Positions 1 to 13,123 of a DNA stretch of 64,000 nt are shown in pieces. Within the stretch, counting starts at the first letter, position 1. The number at the start of each line of letters is the position of its first letter. A model generated the notes under the pieces. That model saw only the letters and a program-made list of their open reading frames with translations, did not search any database and was not told the origin of the DNA. Origin of the DNA: Aquanectria penicillioides (Eukaryota > Ascomycota > Sordariomycetes > Hypocreales > Nectriaceae); contig PYIU01000001.1 of the NCBI GenBank assembly GCA_003415625.1, positions 1,302,001 to 1,366,000 of the forward strand, written 5' to 3'. The position numbers and the translations under genes are program-made.

Positions 1-3000
1 GGGGCAGTATAGAATTTGCCCTACTCTATATATATTATATAGATAGCAAAAGATAAAGAGAAGGGTTTATATTAGAATTAGGCCAATAAATTATATTCTT
101 TTATTATAACTTTAGGTAGCTAATAGCAATAAATATTAAGGCTAATAGCTATATTGCTTATATTTATATATATAAGCTATATAAGCTATTACTATACTTA
201 ATAGAGGCTAATACTTAAGTATTAATAGTAGCTTTATAGAAAGGGATAGCTATAGTAAATACTTTTTAGTTTTAATTTAGGTTTACTATTAATGCAATCT
301 ATTAAATAAAAAAGCTTTAATAGTTAAAGGCTAAGGCTATTTAAGCTAAAAGAAAGGCAATTTAAATGCACTTTTAAGCTATATTTATAGTTTTAATTAT
401 AGGTTTTAATATTAATTAGCTTTATAAATTAATTAATAAAGTTAATTATATAGCTATAGCTTTTAAAAGCTTAATAGCTATATTGCCTTTTTTAATTAAA
501 AAAGCTAAGGCTATTTAAAGATAGATAGCATTAAGAAATAGTAATAGTAATAAATTAAATTAATTTTAATATAGATTTATATTAATTAATATTAATAGTA
601 AATACTAAAGTTTAATATAACTCTTTAAGTAATAGCTTAAGCTTAAATAAAATTAAAAAAGAATTAAAGTAAAAAGAGCTTAAGAATAAAAAAAAAATAA
701 TAAAAAAAATAATAAAAAGAATAAAATAGATTTTATATCTTTTAAGGAGAATATAAACTTAAAGTAAGTAATATTACTAAAGCAAGTAAATATAGATTAA
801 ATATAATAGTAAATAAAGATTAAGTTTAAAATAAAGGTAAGGTAAAGACCTAACTATTAAAAGGGGTAGGCTTTAATATATTATTTATATAATAGGCTAG
901 TTTTTTCCCTTTTTTAAAGGGGATTTTTTTAGGTATATTAACTTCCCTTTTAATAAAGGGGTTAAAGCACTTAAATAAAAGAGTTACTAAAAGGTAAGGG
1001 TAATATATAAATAGGTATATTTTAAATTAAATATAGCTTAATAGCTAGTTTATAGTATAATATAATATATAAATAGGCTAGCTATTTAATAAAGCAGTAT
1101 ATAGTTTAGGCTTTAAATAAATACTACTTAAGCTTAAAAAGATTATAAAGTATATTAAATAGAGATTCCCTTTAGCTTAAATAAAGTAAGCAATATAGTA
1201 TAATATAGCTAACTATTTTAATAGTATTTTTATATTAGTATTAAAGTATATTTACCTTAAGGACTTTTCTTTAGAAAAGGAATCTTTAAAGCTTAATGCA
1301 TTCTATTTGCATTTAAATAAATAAAAAGCTTTTATACTTCTTAAGTTTTTTATAAAGATAAATAGTTTTCTTCTTTATATAAAATAAAAAGATTTTAGCT
1401 ACTTTTATTTAATTATTTATATAGTATTTATAAAACTTATATTTAGCTTATTTTTATTAGTTTCTTTAATTAATTAATATTTAATTTTTAATTAACTTTT
1501 AATTCTTTTTATATTTTCTATTAAAAAGTTAATTAATTAGCTACTTTTTATATTTTTATATTAATTTATACTAAAGGCTATTATAATAATAGCAATAAAT
1601 CTATTATATTATTAATATAGCTATAAAGAAAATAAATTTCTTAATGCTTTAAGCTTAAAGCTAGCCCTAAAATTAAATAAATTATTTATTAAAATATATA
1701 TTAAATAAAGAGATTTTAAGCTTACTTTTTAGCAGTTTAATTAAAATAGCCTTATAGTCTCCCTCTATAATACAAAGAGCTTAAGTTTATTTAATAAATA
1801 GAGCTTTAGCAATCCCTTTTAGATTTCTACCCCTTTTTACTAAAAAATAGTATATATTAATACTATAAGCAATTATAGATTTAATTATATATATATATAT
1901 TATATAGGCAATCTTAAGGTTTACTCCCTATATACTTACTGTAAGGGCAGTAAAGGCCTGCCTTTAGTACTTAAGTTTTCCCTTAAGCTTAAAGATATAT
2001 AAGCCCTAAAGTAGCTTTCTATATAGCTATAACCTAAAGAAATAGTATAATTTTTATAGCTAAATTATATTATAGATAAAAGTTAATTAAACTTAATGCC
2101 TTTAGTATTAATAAAAAAATAAAGAAATTAAGCTTTAATAGATTTAAAGATTATATTATTAATAAAAGCCTAAAATATATATATTATTTATATAGCTTTA
2201 AGTTAGGCTTAAGTCTTTATTATATTTTTTTTAAATATAAATATATTTATATTATTAATAAATTTAACTACTATAATTTTAAGGATTTTTTAAAGTATTA
2301 TATAAAGCCTTAATATAAATAAAATAAAGAAAATAAAGAAAAGTAGCAATCTTTATAGAACTCTTACTTTAATACTATAGGATTTAAAGGACTTACTATT
2401 AAACTAAAGGTATATTAAATACTTAAATAAATAGCTAAAAAGCTAAACTAATAACTATTATAAATAGCCTTAATTATAAAAAGTAGCAATAAGCCTTTTA
2501 TAATTAATTAAATTAAAGGCTATAATAAAGTTTAATTAAAGAAGCAATACTATTTTATTATAGGCCTATACTATATATATTACTTTTACTATAATTATAA
2601 AGGCTAGCTTAATAGACCTTTAGGGTCTATTCTTTATTTAACTATTAAAAAGTATATTTAGGTTTTTAGCTATTATTATTATTTATTAAACTATTATTAA
2701 CTTTATTACTTTATTAATAATACTAAAAAAAAAGATAGATCTTTATTTAAATACTATATATTTTTAGGCTATTATTTTATTAAATTTAAGAATAATTATA
2801 ATAATTATATAATAAAAGCAATATAAAAAATGCTTAAATATAATACTTATATTAATAATAGTAATAAAGGCTTTTAAAAAGGGCTTATTATATACTTTAA
2901 GGAAGCCAATAAAGAATCTATTACTATTAAAAGCTTTTTATAATTAAATTTTAAAGAGTAAGTAAACTAATTTATAAAGTTTAATATAATTTTATATTAA

Positions 3001-6000
3001 ATCCTTAATATTTTATAGCATTTAATCTATATTTAATAGTTATATTATAAGGTTTATTATAATAGATTTAATATTTTAATTATTTATTTAAAGCTTAAAA
3101 AAGAAGCATTTTATTAATATAATTGCCTTTTTAATATAGCTTATAACTAAAAAATCTTGCCTAAAGTAATTAAGAGAAAGGAGCTATAAAGGGGCTAAAG
3201 CAATACTGCTTTAAAATTATATCTATCTTTTTAAATTTTAAAGTTTCTTTTAGCTATTAATGCCTTTCTTTATTTTAGCTTTAAATAGAATATTGCATTA
3301 AGCTATATGCCTAGCTTTAGCTATATAAGCCTTTTACTTATTACTTACCTTTTGCAACTTTAGCTAATTAACTACTATACTATTATATTATATATATCTT
3401 TATACTTATTTAAATTAATAAATAGCCTTTATAATAAGCTAGTTTTATTAATTATTATAGTTAGGCTTAAATTGCCTTTATATTAAAGTAGTATATTAAG
3501 CAATTTAATATAGTCCTTAAATTAGCTATTTAATTGCCTCTTTTAGCTATTATATAGAGATTATTTTACTTAAAGTTTAATAAAGGGTAATTTATACTTT
3601 AAGTTTAGCTTTCTTAAGGTTTATTATATATTAATTAAATACTATAGGCTAAAAGTCTAATAAAAGGAAGGGCAATATATCTATAAAGGACTTAATATAT
3701 ATTTACTATAAAATATAATTAAAGCTATTTAAATTATAATTAAAGCTTAAATAAATAGTATAGCTATTCTTTAAGGCTTAAGCTAAATTAAAAGTGCTAT
3801 TTTTAATATTACTTACTTTTTAAATTATAGTTTTATAAAAGATTATTAAAGCTATATTTAGTTATTGCATTTCTATTAAAAAGATTAAGCTATATAAAGT
3901 AGTTCTATTATAGCAATCTTATATTAAATAATATAAATTAAAGTCTTTAATTATAATTATTTTAGGGGCTAAAGTAAAATTAGCTAAAGTATATATTGCC
4001 TTTAAATCTTCTTTACCTTTTAAAGGATTATATACTGCAATTATTTTTATATAGCAATATTTAAAATTAACTTTAATTTAATCTTTTTTTATTTAATAGG
4101 TTTAAGTCTTTAATCTATATTATTTATATATATAAAAAGCTATATAGCCTAAATAGTAAATTATAGTATAGTTTAATTTTTTAAAGTTTATTAAAGTATT
4201 AATCCTTTAGTTTTTAGCTAATTCTAAAAGTATAATTATATTATATTTATTATAAGTATATAGTATTTAATAGATTAACCTAAAGCAATAATATATATTT
4301 TAAAATAGAACCTATATTAATTAAATATAAATAAAGGAATTAATTTAATAGATAATAGCAATAAAGTATAAGCACTAAAGAAAAAAAAAGTATTAAATAA
4401 AGTATAATGCTATTTATTTATAAAGCCTAAGGGTTAGCTAACTCTTTTAATAAAAGGAGAAGCTATAAAGGGAGAGTTCTTAAAAAAGCTATTCTATTAT
4501 ATATTAGGAATATTTTACTATACTAAAGTGCATTCTTTATATTTTATTAATTATTTATAATATCTTTCTTTTATATAGATTTAATACTTTTCTATTATAA
4601 AATAAATATAGCTTTAAGCTAAATAATCTTTATAATAAAGGGTATAATAATAGGGGATTTCTCCTTTCTTAATAAAGCAATTATTATATATTAAGCTACT
4701 GCATTAACTATAGATTAAAGTAAATTAATAGTTTTTTATAATATAGCTATATTTATAGTATTAAAAGCATTAAATAGATTTTAATCCTTTATTAAAAGGT
4801 TTATAATTATAAAGTTTAGCATTAAAAAATAGTCTATTATTATATAGGCTATTAGCTTTTTTAATAAATAAAATATAAAAAATTAAATTTATTTTTATTA
4901 TAATACTATTATAGGCTTAAGTAGGCTTTATCTTACTAACCCTTAAGGTATTAGTATTATTAATAGTTTTAATAAATTTATTTATATTATTAAAAATAGA
5001 TTTAATTTAAATTCCTTTTATTAAAATAGTAAAAATAAAAAAAATAAAAAGGGTATTATTTCTAAATGCAATAGCTATTTATTCTTTTTTATAAAAGGCT
5101 TTAGCCTATTTTAAAATAAAGAAAGTAAGAATTATATTCTTATTAAAAAGGCAATATACTATAACTATATAGAAATTGCTATAAGCTTAATTTACTGCTT
5201 ATATAGTTTCTATTAAAGTATAGTTTTTAATATCTTTAGGGGTATCTTTAATATAAATAGTAACTTTATACTTAATATAGCTATATATTATATATTTATT
5301 AGTTTTAATATTTATAGGTATAAAGCTATATAAAAGGACTAATATATAAGACTATTATATTAGTTAAAAAGAAAAAAAGCTTAAGTTAGCTAAAATAGCT
5401 ATTACTACTATAATAATAATAGTTATTATAGTAGCAATAATTTTATTAATAAGTCTCTCTTTAAAGGTTATATTAGTTTTAAAGAAAAGGCAGAAGCGCG
5501 CCTTATATATATTAGCATAAATTTAAAATACCTTTTAAACTGCTTTAAAGAAATAAAATAGAATAATCTTAATAATAGCTTTATAGGCTTCTTTATCTTT
5601 ATTAGTTATAGGGCTTCTTTTAGCTTCTATTGCTTTATTCACTCTAAATGCACTGCTATACTAGCTAATAGTAAAAAGGGGTTATATTAGCTATTTTTAA
5701 TACTGCATTTTCCTAAATTAATAACTATTAAAAGGGCTATAGTATTAGCATTGCGCTCTTAATATACTATTATATTTAAGGGTAATCTAGTATAAGGGAT
5801 TAATTAATTGTATTTTTAAATATTTTAGAGGTAGTTTAGGATAGCTATAAGCAATTGTAAGTTTAAGGGTAAAGCTTATTGTATTTAAATAATTATAATT
5901 TAATTAAATTATTTTTTTAAAATATAATTTTTAGTTTTAAGGGTATTAATTTTAAAGTATATTTATTTAAGCTTACTTTTAAATTTATTAAATTATTTAT

Positions 6001-7223
6001 TATTTAAGTATTATTAAGTTTAAAATTCTATTAAAAGGCTATTAATATATATTTATTGCTATTAATTTTATATAATTAATTAATTAATAATTATTTATAG
6101 TTCTATAGTATTAAAAAATAATATACTAAAAGTATATTTATTGAATTAAAGACCTATAGTCTAGAATAGCTAGTTGTACTATAATATAAATAAGGCAACC
6201 TTACACTTTTGCTGCAGTTAGCTATTTAATAATATTAAAGTATTTTTAAAGAAAATATTTTTTATTATTTAATTATATTATTTAAAAGTAAATATAAATA
6301 ATTTATTATATAAAAGCTTTTATTATATAATAATTAAGCTATTTATTTATATATTATATTAATAAAAGAGATTTAAAATAAATTATTTATATTAATAATA
6401 ATTTAATAGTATAAATCTTTTAAGTAATTAAGCTTATCTTTAAGGATAAGTTCTTTATTATATTTAATAATATATTATTAATATAGGCATTTTAATATTA
6501 ATAAAATAATTAAATTATATTAAAAGCTAATAATCTATTTCTTTAAGAATTAATAGTTTATAGTGTCTATATAGTATAGGGATTGCTATAGATTGCTAAT
6601 CGATTTAAGGTAATCTATACTAAAGGATTATTATAGCTTTCTTAATAATTTAAGGTAATTCTTTTTAATTGGCTATATGCATTAGGTATAGAGTAGGTAG
6701 TCTTTTATTTAATCTATATATAATATTATTCTTTATTTAAAGATATTAGGATATAATATATTATTTATATATTATATATTATTTATTTAATTTATTTTAA
6801 TATATTTTTATTACTTAAAATTAAAGTGCTAACTATAAATAAAAATAAGCTAAATTAAAGGTATCGAAAAGTAACTTTATTTAGTATTTTACTAAAAGAA
6901 TTAAATAGTACTATTAATTAAAGTTATTTAACTTTTAGATTTCTAGCTTTATAGTAAAGGAACTTTTTAACTTAAGTTATAATATTTAAACTATTAACTT
7001 AATAGAATATACAATATTAAATCTTTTATAAATTAATATTCTTTTTATAAATTAATAGCTGTTTAATAACTAAAAATCTATAAAGGGGGAAAGGTCAGTT
7101 TAAAGATCCCCTCTAATAGTTAAAGCTACTACTAAATAGATCTCTTTTAAATCAAGTTCTTTAAAGAGCCTAAATATAACCATTTATTTTTTCTTCCCCT
7201 TTAGGTTTTTATCTTTACATTTC
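1..7223. other. AT-rich, RIP-degraded repeat block (left flank)
   Basis: This stretch is overwhelmingly A+T with stop codons in every frame and no usable open frame. C is kept mainly before T or C, or after G. CpG is nearly absent (a short GCGCGC run near 5500 is an exception), and the few remaining CpA/TpG steps are almost all inside GCA/TGC. TTAATTAA-type words are common. This is what heavy C-to-T mutation of repeats looks like in ascomycetes. Apart from the copia-like LTR/gag start near 5.85-6.7 kb I could not name the elements. A stretch near 2.1-3.1 kb retains protein-like codon texture on the plus strand but is too mutated to assign. Confidence 0.85.
5850..6705 (-). mobile_element. copia-family LTR plus gag start, minus orientation
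   Basis: The reverse complement of this segment aligns by eye with 48895-49620 on the plus strand. Shared landmarks in the same order include a CTATACC(C/T)AATGCAT word, a long near-identical run around the word ATAGATTATTAGC, and TTTTAAACTT/TTTTAAATTT words in the gag start. Differences are mostly C/T or G/A. It reads leftward, away from the gene island. Boundaries are approximate and the element is dead. Confidence 0.6.
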
Positions 7224-8776
7224 TTATGCAAAAGCCCCAACAATTGACATACTAATTGCTAATTTCATACAGTTAGTTTTAATTTTTACCAATTATAGAT
7301 TTTACTTACCTCCTAACAACACCCAACAGAATGCGCTAATCTTTTCCTTTTTTCCCATAACACGATTAGCCTCTTCTGATAAAAAGTCTTCAACTAAAAG
7401 GTCCACCAATGCTGCATAAATCAACAAACCCGAAGAGCTGTAAAATTGATTAACATAACCCAACGCACCACATGGCTGATAACCTACATGGCGTTAAACA
7501 CCCCGACCATAATGAGCCCAAAAGCGCTGCCAGGATCATATGTATTTCTTGTGATCAGCCCAATTGCCTGACCTATTGGGGCAGTTGTGCCAAAAGCAAC
7601 AACAAGAATCCAAGGACGGTAACTTCCTTTTGGGTAAGGCACGGCAGCGATACGAGCTCCCAAGCCTAGACCTTCAAACATTTGATGAAATAGGATGGCA
7701 ACTAGCAAAATGACAAAGCCATCCGTAGTAATAGACACTGTCATGCCAACAAAGACCGAGTGAAATAAGATACCGCCTTCAAGTAATGTGATGTTGGCAT
7801 TCATCCTTTTGTAAATTTGAGGATCAATCTTCTGGCCTTCCTCATCAACATATGATGCATTTCCCTCAGAAACAAAGTTCTCAGTAGGTTTGTTAATTGG
7901 CATGACTTGATGTGATTTAATCATTTCTATCATCTCCGAGCGCTGGCGAACGTACTGCTCGTAAAAGACAATGAACCATGCAGGCATTGTTGAAGTCATC
8001 TTATCCTCTGGATGGTAATCGCATGTAGTTGATGGTTCCTCTATCTTTTGCGTTATTGGCTTTTCATCGAAATCTTCATCGCGAAAATCAAACTCGAATG
8101 CTTCTGTACGATGATGTTTATATCTAGATCCATGAGAATGCTTATTCGCCAAGTGCTGGAATTCTTGGGTCAAGTGAGATGGAGTGCCATGCACTTCCAT
8201 CCCGGTCGGTCCGCCGTGGCTATGCCCTCCGGTCTTAGCATTGAGATACATCTCAATGACGAAAAGGATGAACATTGACGCCATCATGATAACGCCAGGC
8301 ATGGCAGGGTAATCGTCCGTAAAGAGGTCAGGAAGACAAGGATCCGTTAGATTTCCAAATGCGGTGGGAAGAAGCTAAGTAAATATTAGGGTCTGTAGAG
8401 GACATCACACCATGTGGAACATACATGGACAAAAGCAGTAGCAATAAGGACACCTGTGCCGAAATGCTTGCACGCAAATAAAGCCATTGGTGGAGCCTTT
8501 AATCCTTTCACCTTCTTCGCAGCGACCGGGAAACCGGCGCCTGTAATAGTTGGTTAGAAGCAAGCTCAGATCATCTCATCACGATAATAATTCTCATACC
8601 CAAGCAAGATGCCACAAGTACCATGACTTGAATCCTCTATTATTAGTGCCTGAGACTGATATTGTCATTTAGTGAGACTTACAAACACCGGCAACATGAA
8701 GAAGTAAATCGTAATCCTCCGTGGTTTCACCTGCTCGGCTTCCGCACTGAGGCTTGATTGGTTCTGTGACCTCCAT
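7224..8776 (-). CDS. ZIP-family zinc/iron transporter (Zrt-like)
   Basis: A plasma- or organelle-membrane divalent metal (probably zinc) importer. Joining six exons, 8776-8683, 8626-8600, 8540-8425, 8374-7488, 7437-7310 and 7258-7224, gives an unbroken 428-residue protein with GT-AG junctions throughout. Visible hallmarks are FGTGVLIATAFVHLLPTAF in an early membrane helix, a cytoplasmic loop with a GGHSHGG metal-binding stretch, the helix-4 motif HSVFVGM, the helix-5 motif HQMFEGLGLG, and a hydrophobic C-terminus ending SIVGAFA. The start at 8776 fits the usual short N-terminus; the same frame is open up to 8923 (477 residues). The first intron is read with acceptor AAG|TC, which restores phase. 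The last exon lies at the edge of the AT-rich block, so the 3' UTR must be in RIP-type DNA. It looks functional. Confidence 0.88.
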
Positions 8777-8929
8777 AGCCTCAACTCGTTTGTGATGAAT
8801 TAAAAATGTAGCTTGATAAAGGGAGTTATTTCGTATCAAAGGTACTGAGCGCGAGCCAAGGTTAGTATCAATCGGCCTCCTACACCGTCTGAATGACACC
8901 GGACACTTGTCCCCCAAGATCAATGTAAC

Positions 8930-8999
8930 AAAAAGAGTCTAGAAAGAACCGAAGAAAGATGAAAGAAAAAAGAAAAAAGAAAAAATAAGAGAGAGAATA
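8930..8999 (-). promoter_or_regulatory. pyrimidine-rich tract upstream of the ZIP gene
   Basis: On the minus strand this is a nearly pure CT tract (plus-strand GAAAGAAAAAAG-type repeats) about 150-220 bp upstream of the chosen start. Such tracts are common in core promoters of ascomycete genes. No clear TATA box or zinc-responsive site was seen. Confidence 0.35.
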
Positions 9000-10178
9000 A
9001 CTAAGCAACCCAGCCACTTCGTACCAGCCGAGAGTGATAAGAAAGCTCTAAACATGCAAAGCTGGAGGGCAAGGTTGTCTGTTTTTAAACCGATTGGACA
9101 CCAAAATACACTTTACGCCGCAGAGACAGTTATTTTTACATGAGATGCTGGAACATGCTTTGCCTCGGATCTAATTTGAATTGTGAATATTGTCACAGAA
9201 GAGCATAGGAGCGAAAACATTGGGATTTTAGCAGCGTGTGAATGACCAGTGATGGGAGCCCCTGCTCCTTACATAAGTTCTAACCTTGAGACGATGTTGG
9301 GAAGGTTTTGCGATGCTAGCATACCCACAATGATCTGCACGGATGAACATCTGCCGATTCATAGTAGCATTATCACAGATTTGAAGCAAAATCTGTTGTT
9401 TTTGACCATGACCCCATGGAAGGCTGCGCTGGATGAATCGTACGGTCAGGGGGCCAGCTGCAGCCTGAAACGAGTCAGATACCAATATTGAGTCGCCGGA
9501 GCAGGTAGAAACATCAGGAGCGTTGCAGTCTGAGAAAAAGCCGTGCGGTGTTTGAACCAGTGTAAAGATGGTCTAGACACACGGCAGCAAAAGCACCCGT
9601 GACGATCAAACACGAAAAATTACGAATGGCAAACAGCAGACTCTTGATAAATCAACAATTAGACGCATAAAAATGGCGATGCCAAGAAGTGAAGAAGGTG
9701 CTCAATCAAGTCTAGTCAGCGACAATGGAAATGGCCGGGGGAGTCGGATAAGCTTAACTGAAACATGCGGGGGGTCTTGGCCGTATCACCAAGGTTATGC
9801 CGCTAGAACGCCTTTGGAGTAATGTTGATTCTATTGGCATTTTCTTTTGTTTCTTTCGTTTATAGAAGAAAAAGAAAAGGAAGCGTGGAAGGAGAGAAAT
9901 AATTATTAAGGAGTCAAGTCAATATGTGGTTCCGGGGAGCTTGCATCACTCGTTGCCATTGTGCAGGACTAGACTGTGACAAAAAAATTAGTTGACATCG
10001 ATCTTTGGCAAAGAAGAAAACCCGAGGTACCGCCTGACGATGCCGGACATTCAAATTCTAAGTAAACGCGTTGGCGGACGTTTCATATGGGGCTATGGGA
10101 TCCGGAGAGCTTCATTCCGACGCCTGCATATGCAACACTGCTGATATTTTTGGCACAAGTAAAACAGACTTGGGAATA
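9000..10178. other. intergenic, no gene recognised
   Basis: This lies between the ZIP promoter and the 3' end of the broken MFS gene. Short open frames of 80-85 codons exist on both strands around 9228-9491, but they overlap each other antisense and show no family resemblance. Nothing else is supported. Confidence 0.5.
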
Positions 10179-12194
10179 TCACAGACGGACAGCTGCACAA
10201 AACAGACAACCTTGGACCGCAACGTCATCGCCCTTTCGCCCTTGAATTATCAAAATACTCAAGGTGATGCAATCTGAATTCAAATTACTCTGTGCACGCT
10301 GTATACTTGTTTGAGCCCAATTCCTAAAACCCAATCGTGGTCCGAGATTGGGCGCTCTGATGCTCATTTTGTCGCAATAGAACGGCGCAAAAAGCCCGGA
10401 ATGGAGTGTCCAGAGTGTGAATAAAGTGACATTCCCCCCCGAGTCCTTCAACTTGCGATTTGCCTTGCGAAGCATAGTTTTCATCACAACACATGTGACG
10501 ACGGACAGGAGAGAGAAAGACATGATGAGGATGTTCGCCTTGAAATATCTCGGCCCGTCACTTGATGGGAAGAAGTACGGGCTCCAGATATTTCCATGCT
10601 GACTCGATAGATTGATGATGGCAGTCGCACATGCTCGCTTCTCTGCTGTTTGGTTAAGTGTCGAACTGGTCTAGCTGAAGACCATGGCGTTCGAGAAAAA
10701 GCATCCACAGATACACAGGGAAGCGGCAGCGTATCGCGCACTATTTTTGATAGTTGCGATAGAAATAGTGAAGCCAATGCATGCCACGGTTTGGAGAACC
10801 GCAATATGGTAGCCTCGATCCTTACGGCGGTCGCTGGACCAAGCAGTGAGAAATGCCACTCCCGTTGCCACGAGGTAAGGAGGGGCTGTTAGGACAAGCG
10901 TGAGGGTCGTATCGCCGAGTTGAAAGCCCTTGACGATGGTCGGGAAGAAGTTATTGAACCCATAGGCACTGTGGTTGGTAGTGAGCATAATTACTTGGAT
11001 AAAGGGTTAGTGTGCCACTGTTTTAGGAGCATGGATGTCAACAGAAGCAGGTTACATACGAATACCCAAGTCCGAATATCTCGCACCGCCAACTTGAGAC
11101 CATTCCACACACTTGGATCTTCCTCTGGCAGCGACACGCGGTCCCTCTTGATGCGCTCTACAGCGACTCGCTGTTCGTCGTCGGTCAAAAGCCACTTCGC
11201 AACTCCAGACTTTTGACCGGGAAAGTCTGGGAGAAGAACCACGGCGACTAGAGCGGCCATAAAACTGCCAGCACCCTCAATGATGAACAGCCACTGCCAA
11301 CCCGCGATTCCTCGAGCTCCTTCTAGATTGGAGAGCACACCAGTAGCTATGAGGGCTGAAAAGGCTGTTGCTAATAGAACACAGGAATATAGGATTGCAG
11401 TCCGCAAAGCCAACTCCTTTCGTTGGTACCAACAGCTGAGAAGATACATGGCCCCGGGGAAGAAAGGAGCTTTGGCGATACCCAACAAGAATCTGACTAC
11501 AACGAGTTGCGAGTAATTTTTGGTGGCAGCTGTGGCAGCTGAGACACATGACCAGAGTGCAGGCCACGCCCGAATGTAGAGTGACGGTCGGGTTCGTGTA
11601 AGCACCATGTTACTACCTCACAGTCAGCTTCAAGAAGAAAATTGGAGTTGTTTTTTTTTTCATTTTTCTTTTCATTTTCCAAACCCTCTCTCCCTTACTC
11701 CCCCCCTACACACACACTCTCATATTATTTTTAATCCTCCTCCTTCTGCCATTTGAAAGGATGACGGGGGGATCATTACACACCTGGGAAGCTGGGTCAA
11801 GATGTACCCAACATTTAGAATGGAGACTGCAACATTGAAATGGGTTCCAACGAGGCCAAGATCCTTTTCGAAAGAGCCAAGGCGGGCTTGGCTGGATTGA
11901 TGCCGTTAGAACACTAAGAATTCGTGCAAAGAAGACAGTCAAAGCAAAAAGAAAGCCTGAATCAACATACGCAATATTGTCTCGGTCAAGATAATTGAAG
12001 AGATAGAGGACCCAAACCATTGGCATCAGTGTGCAGTCAAGTTTTCTGACCAAACGTTTCTCAGCTGCACGCCACTCGTCATTCATCATGTTGCACCCGA
12101 GTTCATCTTTCTTTGCAGCGGCAAGGCCTTCGTCAAGCTGGATGGGTGGCATCTCAAGACCATCCACGTTTTTGGCGAGCCCATCTTTCGCCAT
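10179..12194 (-). pseudogene. MFS transporter, allantoate-permease/ACS type, with one nonsense codon
   Basis: A 12-helix anion:cation symporter of the Dal5/Tna1 kind. Exons are 12194-11971, 11891-11784, 11612-11056 and 10993 onward, all with GT-AG borders and consistent phases. The N-terminal cytoplasmic segment leads into FNYLDRDNIAQARL, the conserved helix-1 motif; WQWLFIIEG and NHSAYGFNNFFP follow later. After 403 codons the frame meets TAG at 10671-10673, where relatives have Trp (VFS-stop-TSSTLNQT). The same frame then continues with good homology (AIINLSSQHGNIWSPYFFP and two more helices) and stays open to 10179, so the true end is unclear. TGG to TAG here is CCA to CTA on the other strand, a CpA-to-TpA change. 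The long intron 11613-11783 holds a pyrimidine tract. The truncated product would lack the last two or three helices. Confidence 0.82.
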
Positions 12195-13123
12195 TTCGTG
12201 TAGACAAGTTGAATCTCAGGGGGAGGGGTAGTGAGGGAATGGATGAATGAATAGATGAAGGGATATAGGAAACTGGGTCAAAGCGAGTGGGGATGCGACT
12301 CATGGAAACCCAAGTGTGAGTGTTGTTGGCCTACCGTTATAGGTCCTCCGAAGATTAGAGACACAAGGGTTCGACCGTACGTGCTGATCTCATCGACTGA
12401 TCAACCATAAATTTACCCCGCACGCCGGGGCCATTCCCCAGACTTGAGGATGGTTGCAATGAGACCACGGACGTAAAGGCCATGTGCTTGGTGGGAGGCT
12501 GATGGATGCTCGTGACGGAACCGAAATGAGCGTGCCGGACCTGTCCTCCTGCCTCAATTGCCCCCTGGGGGGGCATCGTTGGCTCCGGAGGAGACGGAGT
12601 GCGCCGTGGCTTATGTTACACGTCGTTGGTGGAACACGGAATCGGGCGGCTTCCTGTTGGCACATTGGTATTCTTCTTCTCGCTCCTCCACACTGTGTGT
12701 GTGTTGCGGGGAATGCGGGGGAGAGCGAGAAGTCCTTATGTGCCCCCTTGCTCTAGTAGACTAACACACTTGTTCAATGTATTTCGATGTGTTCATTTAA
12801 ACATAATGGTTTCTTGGCCGATTTGTGACTAAAATCGACCCATTTATTCCGGTCATGATGATTTCATGCAGTAGATTCATCAAAGGAACTTGGCAATTGC
12901 TTAATTTTTAAGTTTGAACATGGTATATACATACAACGGCTGTTTGGGGCTTGTTAAGCCCAAGAAGTGCTGAGATGTAACCCCCCTGGTAAGTATTTGG
13001 ACTTTTTATTTTTATTTTTATTTTCCGACTCATCCAACGCTATCTTGAACCATGCTGTGATTTTTACAAGCCATGAACCAAAGTTGTAAGTTAATTTACG
13101 AGAGACTGCGCCAATGTGACCTT
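12195..13123. other. intergenic, promoter side of the MFS gene
   Basis: This holds the upstream region of the MFS gene and the 3' flank of the aconitase fragment. Short frames between 12355 and 12832 overlap on both strands and resemble nothing known. No RNA gene was seen. Confidence 0.5.

Noticed and set aside
8600..8700. Apparent +1 frameshift at the first intron of the ZIP gene
   Set aside because: Using the acceptor AAG|TC at 8627 instead of TAG|AGG restores phase and gives the expected transmembrane sequence, so the gene is intact.
9228..9491. Overlapping 80-85 codon frames on opposite strands
   Set aside because: They are mutually antisense, have no homology and no coding texture.
10660..10700. 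Intron that would remove the TAG in the MFS gene
   Set aside because: No donor lies within a workable distance without deleting conserved residues on both sides of the stop; the homology runs straight through it.
11640..11710. Low-complexity T/C run as a promoter tract
   Set aside because: It lies inside the third intron region of the MFS gene (11613-11783).
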